A DNA stretch of 7,588 nucleotides from an uncultured Acholeplasmataceae bacterium (GCA_946577115.1 CAMOAP010000060.1:1-7588); one strand, 5' to 3'. Positions 1-6,740 are shown, counted from the first letter of the stretch. Numbers and translations: made by a program. The notes: generated from the letters alone by a model not told the origin.

Positions 1-113
1 AAATTGAAATTGAAAAAAAGAAATATGAAAGTTATTGTAAGCAATATAAAAAATTGTTAGAAAGTAAAAACAATTATAATCCGCTAAATTCAAACAAAAA
101 ATTAAAAAATTAA
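1..113 (+). CDS. C-terminal end of an unidentified lysine-rich protein (5' truncated by the window edge)
   Basis: An open frame enters from the left edge (first whole codon at position 3) and runs 36 codons to a TAA at 111-113. The visible tail is rich in Lys, Asn, Tyr and Glu, starting IEIEKKKYESYCKQYKKLLE and ending in a basic NKKLKN. It has a helical, possibly coiled-coil look and no membrane segment. The other two forward frames stop earlier, at about 6 and 60. The fragment is too short to assign a family. It lies 80 bp upstream of the ECF S-component gene on the same strand, with no intrinsic terminator hairpin between them. It could be a real gene end or a chance open frame in A-rich DNA; the composition and distance to the next gene slightly favour a real gene. 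Confidence 0.5.
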   Translation, partial: IEIEKKKYESYCKQYKKLLESKNNYNPLNSNKKLKN

Positions 114-193
114 AAAAAATTACAAACAAAATCCCCAAAAACTAACCCACTAATATTTTCCAAATCCAAACCACTCATTAAAGGAACTAACTA
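84..193 (+). other. G-free, C-rich leader before the ECF operon, with ribosome binding site
   Basis: From 84 to 182 there is not a single G on the plus strand, and positions 121-180 contain about one third C. The first G belongs to the Shine-Dalgarno sequence AAGGA at 181-185, 8 nt before the ATG at 194. A transcript of this stretch would be almost unstructured apart from A-U pairs. A TAATAT at 151-156 could act as a -10 box, but no matching -35 is visible, so no promoter is called. No riboswitch fold is recognisable, since without G there can be no G-C stem. Confidence 0.5.
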
Positions 194-751
194 ATGTCAA
201 AAGACGATTCTATTAAAAAAACTGTTACTATAGGACTGAGCGCTGCTATTTTTTTTGTTTTAAGTTGTTTTGCCTCTATTCCTATAGGTTTTAATATAAG
301 TATTGAGATTTCATCCGCTTTTTTAGCTTTTATTGCTGTTGCTTTTGGCCCTGTGGTTGGGTTTTATGTAGGACTTATAGGACACACCATTAAAGATTTT
401 ATTTTGTTTGGAAATGTTTTTTGGAATTGGGCTTTATGTTCTGCTCTTATTGGATTTATTTACGGGTTACCACATAAAATAATTGATCTTAAATATCAAG
501 TGTTTACCAAGAAAAAAATTGTTTATTTTTGGCTTTATCAGGTTGCTTGTAATTTTATTATTTGGGGGTTTTTTGCTCCTCAAAGTGATTTATTGATTTA
601 CAGACAACCAACTAAATTAGTTTATTTACAAAGTTTTTTGATAGTAATTTCTAATATTTTAGCTTATAGTGTAGTAGGAATAAAATTAATGTCTATGTAT
701 TCTTGTCATTACACTAAACAAGATACTTTAATTAAAATTAATAATTTTTAA
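194..751 (+). CDS. UPF0397-family ECF transporter S component (substrate-binding membrane protein)
   Basis: This 185-residue integral membrane protein should be the substrate-binding (S) subunit of an energy-coupling factor importer in the cell membrane. It resembles the UPF0397 / ECF-type riboflavin transporter S family along its whole length, which is also the usual length. Landmarks are the N-terminal helix with AAIFFVLSCFASIPIG (residues 17-32), the family-like GLIGHTIKDF (60-69) followed by FWNWALCSALIGFIYGLP (76-93), and WGFFAPQSDLLIY (124-136). About five hydrophobic segments are visible, near 10-32, 38-62, 77-93, 108-127 and 145-166. The start is fixed by AAGGA 8 nt upstream. The ATPase and T-component genes follow on the same strand, so the whole importer is encoded here. 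The family name suggests riboflavin or a related vitamin, but the substrate cannot be read from the sequence; thiamine precursors or another cofactor are possible. Confidence 0.88.
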   Translation: MSKDDSIKKTVTIGLSAAIFFVLSCFASIPIGFNISIEISSAFLAFIAVAFGPVVGFYVGLIGHTIKDFILFGNVFWNWALCSALIGFIYGLPHKIIDLKYQVFTKKKIVYFWLYQVACNFIIWGFFAPQSDLLIYRQPTKLVYLQSFLIVISNILAYSVVGIKLMSMYSCHYTKQDTLIKINNF

Positions 752-807
752 ATATTTTTTAAACATCATTAATCATGTTCTTTTTTCTTCTAAAACCACA
801 ACAAACC

Positions 808-831
808 ACTAATCTATTTATTAGTTTTTTT
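808..831 (+). terminator. Weak hairpin plus T-run between S-component and ATPase genes (possible attenuator)
   Basis: ACTAAT at 808-813 pairs perfectly with ATTAGT at 820-825 across a 6-nt loop, and a run of seven T (825-831) follows at once. The shape is that of an intrinsic terminator, but the stem is only 6 bp with one G-C pair. If it works at all it would be a leaky attenuator lowering expression of the ATPase and T genes relative to the S gene. Such a stem can arise by chance in DNA this AT-rich. Confidence 0.25.
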
Positions 832-847
832 CATTTTATAACTTTAA

Positions 848-858
848 AGAGGAACTTT
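848..858 (+). promoter_or_regulatory. Ribosome binding site that fixes the ecfA start at 859
   Basis: AGAGGA at 848-853 stands 5 nt before ATG 859-861. An in-frame ATG 84 bp upstream (775) has no Shine-Dalgarno sequence. It would add 28 residues with no counterpart in ABC ATPases and would run translation through the putative hairpin at 808-831. The start at 859 gives the normal beginning of an EcfA-type domain. Confidence 0.85.
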
Positions 859-2625
859 ATGCCAAAACCATTAATCATTTTTAAAGATTTTAGTTTTCAA
901 TATTATAGCCAACAAAATCCTACTCTAAATCAAATCAATTTAACTATTTATGAAGGACAAAAAGTTTTAATTGTGGGCAAAAACGGTAGCGGCAAATCTA
1001 CTTTTTTAAAATGTATTAATGGTTTGATTCCTCATAGTTATCCAGGAAAAATTACAGGAACTGCTATTATTAAGGACAAGGTTTTGACAAAAACCAATAT
1101 TTTTGATCTATCTTTGGATGTGGGTACCATTATGCAAGATACAGATAATCAATTTGTAGGTTTAACAGTAGCAGAAGATATGGCTTTTGCCTTAGAAAAC
1201 GACGCTTTGCCTCAAAGTAAAATATATCAAAAAGTAAATATGTGGTCACAATATTTAGGTTTGCAATCCTTTTTAGATTACAAACCACAAGAACTTTCCG
1301 AAGGTCACAAGCAATTAGCATCGATGGCAGGAGTTTTAATTTATAATCCTTCTATTTTGTTGTTTGATGAATCTCTATTTAATCTTGATCCTGTTTCAAG
1401 AGCCAAAACGACTGCCTTAATAAAAACTATTCATAAAAAATACCATTCGACTATTTTAGTTATCGAACATTATTTAGAAGATATTTTAAATGATTCTTTT
1501 GATAGGATAATAGTATTTGAAGATGGAAAAATTATTTATGACAATGCTCCCCAAAAATTAATTTTAGAAAATATTTTAAGTCAACAAGGTATTCAAGAAC
1601 CAACTTATATTAGTGCTTTGAAAAAGATTGGTGTTAATTTGGAACACCTTCCCCATTTATTAAATTTACCTTCTTTGCAATCCTCAGATTTTGCTAAATA
1701 TTTTTTAAATCAATTAACCAATGTAAAAAAATGTTCCTTTTCTCAAAATGCCCCAAATCAATTATTGCCTTACTTTTCGAAACGACTTGAACCTTTTTGC
1801 CCAATTTTGCAATTACAAAAAATTTCGTATCGCTATGAATCCAAAAAACCTAATATTTTAAATGATATTTCTTTTGATTTATTTCCAGGAGAAATTATTA
1901 GTATTTTTGGCAAAAATGGTAGTGGTAAATCTACTTTAGCCAAAGTTATTTGTGGGTTTTGTACTCCTCAAACAGGAACTATTTTATTAAATAATCAAAA
2001 TATTTCATGTTTATCTTTACAACAAAGATCCGCAAAAATTGGTTTTGTTATGCAAAATCCCCATCATATGATTTTCCAAAAAACCGTTTTTGAAGAAGTA
2101 GCATTGGGACTTTTAGGTAAAAAACTTTCATTAACTGAAATCAAAAATAAAGTGCATGCCATTTTGAAAACTTGTGATTTAGACTGTTTTGTTAACTGGC
2201 CTATTTCTGCTCTTAGTTTCGGACAAAAAAAAAGACTTACCATCGCTTCTATTTTAGTAATGAAACCCCAAATTCTTATTTTGGATGAACCTACTATAGG
2301 ACAAGATTTAAAACATCACGTACAAATTATGACTTTTTTACAAAAGTTAAATAATAAAGGGATTACAATTGTAATTATTACTCATGATATGTCTTTAATT
2401 CTTAATTATACTCAAAGAACTTTGGTTTTGGAACAAGGAAAAATTATTGCAAATACCACTCCTTTAAAAATTTTTACAGATATGTCTTTAATGCAAAAAA
2501 CTTCTCTCAATCCTATTAGTTTGATTGTTCTTATTAATAAATTGCCATTTACATCAGAACAAAAAAATATTTTGTTAACTCAAATGTTGGTTTTTTTAAA
2601 GGAGAATTATTGTTATGGCAAATAG
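859..2625 (+). CDS. ecfA: Fused two-domain ECF/CbiO-type ABC transporter ATPase
   Basis: This 588-residue cytoplasmic protein joins two ABC ATPase domains in one chain, replacing the separate EcfA and EcfA' (CbiO) subunits that power ECF importers. Domain 1 has Walker A GKNGSGKS (40-47), Q-loop Gln93, signature LSEGH (146-150), Walker B ILLFDE ending in D170-E171 and H-loop His204. Domain 2 has Walker A GKNGSGKS (351-358), Q-loop Gln399, signature LSFGQ (452-456), Walker B ILILDE ending in D476-E477 and H-loop His509. Domain 1 departs from the LSGGQ and DEP consensus (LSEGH, DES), so the two composite ATP sites may not be equivalent. The gene follows the S-component gene and overlaps the EcfT gene by 11 bp, which indicates translational coupling. 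Fused ATPases of this kind (YkoD-like) are known beside UPF0397-type S components. The family call is firm; the substrate is not known. Confidence 0.93.
   Translation: MPKPLIIFKDFSFQYYSQQNPTLNQINLTIYEGQKVLIVGKNGSGKSTFLKCINGLIPHSYPGKITGTAIIKDKVLTKTNIFDLSLDVGTIMQDTDNQFVGLTVAEDMAFALENDALPQSKIYQKVNMWSQYLGLQSFLDYKPQELSEGHKQLASMAGVLIYNPSILLFDESLFNLDPVSRAKTTALIKTIHKKYHSTILVIEHYLEDILNDSFDRIIVFEDGKIIYDNAPQKLILENILSQQGIQEPTYISALKKIGVNLEHLPHLLNLPSLQSSDFAKYFLNQLTNVKKCSFSQNAPNQLLPYFSKRLEPFCPILQLQKISYRYESKKPNILNDISFDLFPGEIISIFGKNGSGKSTLAKVICGFCTPQTGTILLNNQNISCLSLQQRSAKIGFVMQNPHHMIFQKTVFEEVALGLLGKKLSLTEIKNKVHAILKTCDLDCFVNWPISALSFGQKKRLTIASILVMKPQILILDEPTIGQDLKHHVQIMTFLQKLNNKGITIVIITHDMSLILNYTQRTLVLEQGKIIANTTPLKIFTDMSLMQKTSLNPISLIVLINKLPFTSEQKNILLTQMLVFLKENYCYGK
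2598..2614 (+). promoter_or_regulatory. Ribosome binding site of ecfT inside the end of ecfA
   Basis: AAAGGAG at 2598-2604 lies within the last codons of ecfA, 10 nt before ATG 2615. It is the strongest Shine-Dalgarno sequence in the importer operon and supports a genuine 11-bp gene overlap with coupled translation. Confidence 0.85.
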
Positions 2626-3463
2626 TATGTTACAATATTTACCAGGTAATATTTTCATTTATAAAATCCAAGGAGCAACTAAGTTATTGTTTTTAATTTT
2701 TGTATCAATTGCTTGTATGATGGTCTATCATGTATGGTTTTTATTAGGGATTGCCTTTTTGTCTTTGTTTTTGTTTTGGTGTGCTCAAATTAAATGGCAG
2801 CAAGTGTCTTTTGTAGTTAAAGGAACTTTCTTTTTTTTGTTTTTAAACAATATTATTATTTTTTTTTGTTTTAGAAATTACGGTACTCAAATATATAACT
2901 CCAAAACCCCCATTCCTTTATTTTATAATCTTTTAACCCAAGAACAATTGTTTTATCAATTTAATGTTCTGTTAAAATATTGTTGCATTATTCCTTTATT
3001 TTTAATCTTTATTATAACTACTAATCCAAGTCAATTAGCCGCTAGTTTAAATAAATTAGGGGTTAGTTATAAAATGAGTTATGCTGTTGCTCTTACTATT
3101 CGTTATATTCCTGAAATTCAAAAAGATTTTAAAAATATTTCTCTCAATCAACAAGCACGAGGTTTTAAAGTTATTAAAAAAACTCATTTTTTAGCTCGTA
3201 TTATTGCAGATATGAAAAGAATAAGCCTTATTGTTTCTCCTTTGATTTTCTTTAATTTAGATAAAATTGATGTAATTACTAATGCTATGCAATTGAGGCG
3301 TTTTGGTAAATATAAAACAAGAACTTGGTATTATGAAAAATCTTTTAGTATTCTTGATTTGTTTACTTTTTTATTAGGTTTGTCAATCTTTTTGATGGGT
3401 GTGTGGTTTTTGTGCTGTTATGATAGGTTTTTTTATCCTTTTGCCAAAAATCCTTTTGGTTAA
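2615..3463 (+). CDS. ecfT: ECF transporter T component (CbiQ/EcfT family membrane coupling protein)
   Basis: This 282-residue membrane protein is the probable scaffold that links the ATPase to the S component and transmits movement. Hydrophobic segments lie near 22-38, 40-57, 71-86, 118-135 and 247-268. Between the fourth and fifth is the amphipathic cytoplasmic region typical of EcfT. It begins with TTNPSQLAASLNKLGV (135-150) and RYIPE (163-167), and carries a coupling motif ARG (181-183, in QQARGFK). The second coupling motif, usually of the Ala-Arg-Gly or LRG type in AMELRGFG-like contexts, reads AMQLRRFG (224-231), with Arg229 where Gly is expected. The length is normal for the family. 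The gene overlaps the ATPase gene by 11 bp and completes a group I ECF operon. The stop is TAA at 3461-3463, and a shared terminator follows about 115 bp later. The family assignment rests on order, topology and motifs and is secure. Confidence 0.9.
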   Translation: MANSMLQYLPGNIFIYKIQGATKLLFLIFVSIACMMVYHVWFLLGIAFLSLFLFWCAQIKWQQVSFVVKGTFFFLFLNNIIIFFCFRNYGTQIYNSKTPIPLFYNLLTQEQLFYQFNVLLKYCCIIPLFLIFIITTNPSQLAASLNKLGVSYKMSYAVALTIRYIPEIQKDFKNISLNQQARGFKVIKKTHFLARIIADMKRISLIVSPLIFFNLDKIDVITNAMQLRRFGKYKTRTWYYEKSFSILDLFTFLLGLSIFLMGVWFLCCYDRFFYPFAKNPFG

Positions 3464-3577
3464 TAGTATTGCCAAAATTTCAACATTAAACAATTAAATA
3501 TTTTTAAAAAATATTTTATAATGAGTTCAATGGTTGGGGGATGAAGTTAATTTAAAATAAAAACAAGATATCAAGAT
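3464..3577. other. Intergenic stretch with AT palindrome, TATAAT box and G-rich islet
   Basis: No gene is visible. AAATATTTTT at 3496-3505 is mirrored by AAAAATATTT at 3507-3516 around one central base. A perfect TATAAT follows directly at 3517-3522, but no good -35 box stands 16-18 bp upstream. About ten bases later comes GGTTGGGGG (3532-3540), unusual in this AT-rich DNA. The only open frames here are a handful of codons long. Confidence 0.35.
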
Positions 3578-3605
3578 AAAAAGAGACTTAAAAAGTCTCT
3601 TTTTT
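3578..3605. terminator. Bidirectional intrinsic terminator between the convergent ecfT and protease genes
   Basis: AAGAGACTT (3581-3589) and AAGTCTCTT (3593-3601) form a perfect 9-bp stem with a 3-nt AAA loop. An A-run on the left (3578-3582) and a T-run on the right (3600-3605) give each strand the stem plus U-tract of an intrinsic terminator. It can therefore end both the importer operon (plus) and the protease gene (minus), whose stop codon is 35 bp away. Confidence 0.85.
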
Positions 3606-3639
3606 GTTTATTTAGTTATAATTATAAAGTAAAAAAATA

Positions 3640-6600
3640 TTATAATTTATATACAATACTGTATTTATTTTTAAAACTTTTAATATCTATTATTATAAAA
3701 ACCATAATGCAAATGAAAGTCCATATTAAAAATATTGCTATTTTAGTATTCTTAATTGTTAGCATTTTATTGGGTAAAAATTTTTTTTTGGGAAAAGTAA
3801 TAAAAGGAAATTTACTTTTGTGTAGGTCACAAATATCTTGTTGAGAGCAAATATTAATTAGATTTCCTTGAGAATCAAATGTAAACCAATTATTATAATA
3901 ATTGGTTTCTTCTAAGTCAAAGTAATTTTCTAAAAAAGTACTATCTATTGTAATTGCTGCGTTTTTTTGGTTATCTAGTAATGCTAAATGGCTTTGAAAA
4001 ATATGGGGTGATAATGCTTGATTAGAAATGTTATTATAATTGCTAATTAAATATATTTTTTCTCCTAACAAAAGTTGTTTATTAGGAGTAAAGGCACAAA
4101 CAGGATAATTTGTTCTAGATTCAAAAGTTATGTAGCTAAAAGGACTGTTTTGGATGGCTATTGTTTTGTACTTTCCTTTTTCATTTTGTAAGCCAAAAGG
4201 TGTTTGGGTAGTTATTTTAACGTTTTCATTACAAATATTTTGGAAAGTATCTAAGAGATCAGAAGTATCTAAACTTGTTCCCTTTTTTTGTAAAATGACA
4301 GTATATATAAAAGTATTATCGAAATTATTTATAGCTTTTTTGTTAATAATAACTCCTAAGTTGATATTTTGGTAATTGTAATAATCTTGGCATAAAACTA
4401 TAGTTTTTAACATATCTTCTTTAATTATTTGTTCTTTATTATCAAAAAGATTATAAAAAGTATTTGGCTTTATTGGGCTTTTGGAGTTAGTTTTTGCTAA
4501 TTTGATATTGGTTTCTAAAATCTTTTTTTGTTTTTCTAAAATCTTTTTTTGTTTTTCTAAAATGCTGTTATAAGAAAAAGTTTGTTTAGTAAATGATAAA
4601 AACATTTTATCTATGATAATTTTAGGTATTTGAATTGTTTCTTCATAACTTTTTTTATTGTTATAATCAAACATTTGAATTTGTAAAGAAATACTAAATT
4701 CGTTATCGCTTGCTAAACTAATTTCTAGTTGATTATATTTATGATTATCAAAATTAACTAATTGTATTGTTTCTAAACCATGAAAATTTATTGTAAGCAG
4801 AGTTTCTTGGTTGTCTTTATTTTGAAAAATTATTTTTTGTTTTGTTTGTTCTTTTATATAAGTGTAGAGGTCTTCTAAAAAGATGTCGGTTTGTATGTAA
4901 GGCTTTTGTTGGTTTAGTTTTTCATTTTCTAAATTTTGAAGTTCTTTTGCAATATTGTTGTTATTAGTTTTAATTGTTTTGAATGCAATATTATTTGGGT
5001 TGCTATTTGTTGTTTTTTCTTTTTTGGATTTGAGTAAATCATAAAATTTTTGTTTGACGTAGTTAATGTTAATTGATTGAGAAATACGCAAAATTTCATT
5101 GAAACTCTTATTTATACCTATTAATTTTCCTTCATCATTAAAAAGAGGTCCTCCGCTATTGCCAGAATCTAGAGTCAAATCAGAGTTAATTTTTTTTTCA
5201 TCAAGAAAAATAATAACTCCTGTTTTAAATAAATTTTGTTTATAAGGAGGTCTTTCATCGGGAATTAAATTAAAATACCATTCGTGCCATTTTATTGTGA
5301 TTGGTTTTTGGAATTGTGTAGTTTCTAAACCCTTTTGGCAACCCAATGCCCAAACTTGTTCTCCTTGATGAATAGGTATTTGTGTGTCTTTATCAAAATT
5401 AATGTATTTGGCAAGGACTTCATTTAATTTTTGAGTAGTATTAGAGTTTTCAATAGTAAAAGTTATGATAGCTATATCGTCGCATTCACGATTGTTATTA
5501 ATAAAAGCATATAGTTGTGCTTGACTGTTTAATCCTTGATTGTTTTTGATTGTTATTTGTTTTTGCGGATTTGTTTTATGATAAAAATTTTCAATTACAT
5601 GACGATTAGTTAGTGCATAATATTTAGTATGTGTATTTATTTGTTCTTTGTAAACAATTATTCCTGTTCCTAGATTATAACCAGTATCTATCAATAAAGT
5701 AATTGAATTTAGGTCTTTGAGTATTTGATTGTTGGGTGGTTCTTTTTCCTTTGTTTCTATATCTAATATATTATTGGGGTTGGTAATTGTGTTGATAATT
5801 TGTATTATTTGGGATTGTTCGTTATTTATTATAAGTTTATTAAAATTTATGGAAGGAATTGCTTTAATATATTTAATTCCTTTTTCTTTTTTTATTGCAG
5901 GAGGTTTTAAAAAACCAATTAAATTTCCTTTTTCAGTCCAAAAAATAGTTTGTTTGTTATTAGAATCACAACGACTATAAATAGCAATAAATATTTCCTC
6001 TAATTCATCGTTAACTTCAATATCTTCGCTTATATGACTTTGTTGAAAGCTAATTGTTTGTGGTATAGTTGTAGAAAAAGAATGAATTGGTTGTCCTTGA
6101 TGATATTTATTGGGTCTTTGTAAAGGAGTGATTGTATATTGTTTGTGGGATTTAAAAGTGATAATATCAAAATCTTTTAATAAGGGATTAAAAATACTAT
6201 ATTTAATTAATAGTGGATTTTGAATAGTGCCCCATTCTTCTCCTTTGGGATTTGATAATTTGATAATTTCGTTTGATTGTATGATATTTTTCGGAGTAAG
6301 AACAAAATATATTTTTTTTTCTGAATGGTTAATCGATGGTGTTTTTTCATTTTCATTTAAGTTATGATTATCATTATTGTTTGTTATTTTTAAACTATAA
6401 AAAATAATTCCTAAAGCAGTTTTATCATTTGTATTGATTTTCCAAATTTGGTCTTTGTTGGTTTGTATTTGATTATTATTTTGAATTTGTTCTTCTTTAA
6501 TATCTTTTTTAATGATTTCTTTTAAAATTTCTTTTTCTTGTTCTAAAACTTTAATAGTTTCTTTAATAGTTTTAGTTTGGTTATTTTCATTTATTTTATT

Positions 6601-6729
6601 AAAAGAGAAGCCATTATTCATAAATTGACTAGTATAAGAGTAATTTTGTAATTTAATAAAACTTAGCCAAAAAAGAATAGATATACTAAAAAATAAGATA
6701 AATTTATGATAAAAATTAATTCTTTTCAT
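3640..6729 (-). CDS. Large membrane-anchored trypsin/HtrA-like serine protease with flanking degenerate protease-like regions
   Basis: This is a 1029-residue protein. A hydrophobic N-terminal segment (10-25) after basic residues can act as signal or anchor. A second one (about 996-1015) is followed by a lysine-rich tail. The central domain (about 341-560) is trypsin-like: LGTGIIVY (353-360), catalytic His377 in LTNRHVIE, Asp418 in CDDIAIITF, and Ser525 in DSGNSGGPLF. Coiled coils are likely at about 48-95 and 721-745, the latter with a repeated heptad EKQKKIL. Residues 600-720 look beta-rich and unassigned; no PDZ domain is evident, unlike HtrA/DegP. Regions 103-280 and 771-965 echo landmarks of the active domain without its catalytic residues. 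If both ends are anchored, about 970 residues face outward, which in a phytoplasma means the host cell interior. The start ATG has only a weak GAG-type ribosome site 4 nt upstream. The protease call is firm; substrate and role (quality control or host protein cleavage) are unknown. Confidence 0.88.
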   Translation of the reverse strand: MKRINFYHKFILFFSISILFWLSFIKLQNYSYTSQFMNNGFSFNKINENNQTKTIKETIKVLEQEKEILKEIIKKDIKEEQIQNNNQIQTNKDQIWKINTNDKTALGIIFYSLKITNNNDNHNLNENEKTPSINHSEKKIYFVLTPKNIIQSNEIIKLSNPKGEEWGTIQNPLLIKYSIFNPLLKDFDIITFKSHKQYTITPLQRPNKYHQGQPIHSFSTTIPQTISFQQSHISEDIEVNDELEEIFIAIYSRCDSNNKQTIFWTEKGNLIGFLKPPAIKKEKGIKYIKAIPSINFNKLIINNEQSQIIQIINTITNPNNILDIETKEKEPPNNQILKDLNSITLLIDTGYNLGTGIIVYKEQINTHTKYYALTNRHVIENFYHKTNPQKQITIKNNQGLNSQAQLYAFINNNRECDDIAIITFTIENSNTTQKLNEVLAKYINFDKDTQIPIHQGEQVWALGCQKGLETTQFQKPITIKWHEWYFNLIPDERPPYKQNLFKTGVIIFLDEKKINSDLTLDSGNSGGPLFNDEGKLIGINKSFNEILRISQSININYVKQKFYDLLKSKKEKTTNSNPNNIAFKTIKTNNNNIAKELQNLENEKLNQQKPYIQTDIFLEDLYTYIKEQTKQKIIFQNKDNQETLLTINFHGLETIQLVNFDNHKYNQLEISLASDNEFSISLQIQMFDYNNKKSYEETIQIPKIIIDKMFLSFTKQTFSYNSILEKQKKILEKQKKILETNIKLAKTNSKSPIKPNTFYNLFDNKEQIIKEDMLKTIVLCQDYYNYQNINLGVIINKKAINNFDNTFIYTVILQKKGTSLDTSDLLDTFQNICNENVKITTQTPFGLQNEKGKYKTIAIQNSPFSYITFESRTNYPVCAFTPNKQLLLGEKIYLISNYNNISNQALSPHIFQSHLALLDNQKNAAITIDSTFLENYFDLEETNYYNNWFTFDSQGNLINICSQQDICDLHKSKFPFITFPKKKFLPNKMLTIKNTKIAIFLIWTFICIMVFIIIDIKSFKNKYSIVYKL
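4512..4563 (-). repeat. 21-bp tandem repeat, about 2.5 copies, encoding repeated coiled-coil heptads
   Basis: The plus strand repeats with a period of exactly 21 bp: CTAAAAT at 4515, 4536 and 4557, each of the first two followed by C, seven T and G. On the coding strand this gives two identical heptads EKQKKIL (725-731 and 732-738) and the start of a third (ETN). The copies are identical in DNA, which suggests a recent or slippage-prone duplication. Because one unit is seven codons, gain or loss of a copy would keep both the reading frame and the coiled-coil register. Confidence 0.8.
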
Positions 6730-6740
6730 AAAACTCTTTT
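6730..6740 (-). promoter_or_regulatory. Weak ribosome binding site of the protease gene
   Basis: Read on the minus strand, AAAAGAG (6740 down to 6734) precedes the ATG at 6729 by 4 nt. It has only a GAG core and is poorer than the sites of the importer genes and hsp20, which suggests modest translation. No convincing -35/-10 pair for this gene was found between here and the CIRCE-like element. Confidence 0.45.

Noticed and set aside
114..193. Riboswitch (preQ1- or TPP-like) before the vitamin importer, suggested by AAAAACTAA near 136-145
   Set aside because: The stretch has no G from 84 to 182, so the G-C stems of these aptamers cannot form; the short match is chance.
775..858. 28-residue N-terminal extension of the ATPase from an upstream ATG at 775
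   Set aside because: No ribosome binding site precedes it, the extension is low-complexity with no family counterpart, and ATG 859 has a clear AGAGGA site at proper spacing.
1130..1321. Minus-strand open frame of 63 codons inside the ATPase gene
   Set aside because: It lies opposite a strongly conserved ABC domain, has no recognisable motif and no own ribosome site.
3464..3577. Relic of a mobile element or phage gene between the convergent genes
   Set aside because: Every frame is broken by frequent stops and no transposase or terminal repeat could be recognised; only the palindrome and terminator are real structure.
4154..4375. Plus-strand open frame opposite the protease gene (73 codons)
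   Set aside because: Hydrophobic antisense shadow of a long real gene; no ribosome site or family resemblance. The same holds for the one at 5729-5980.
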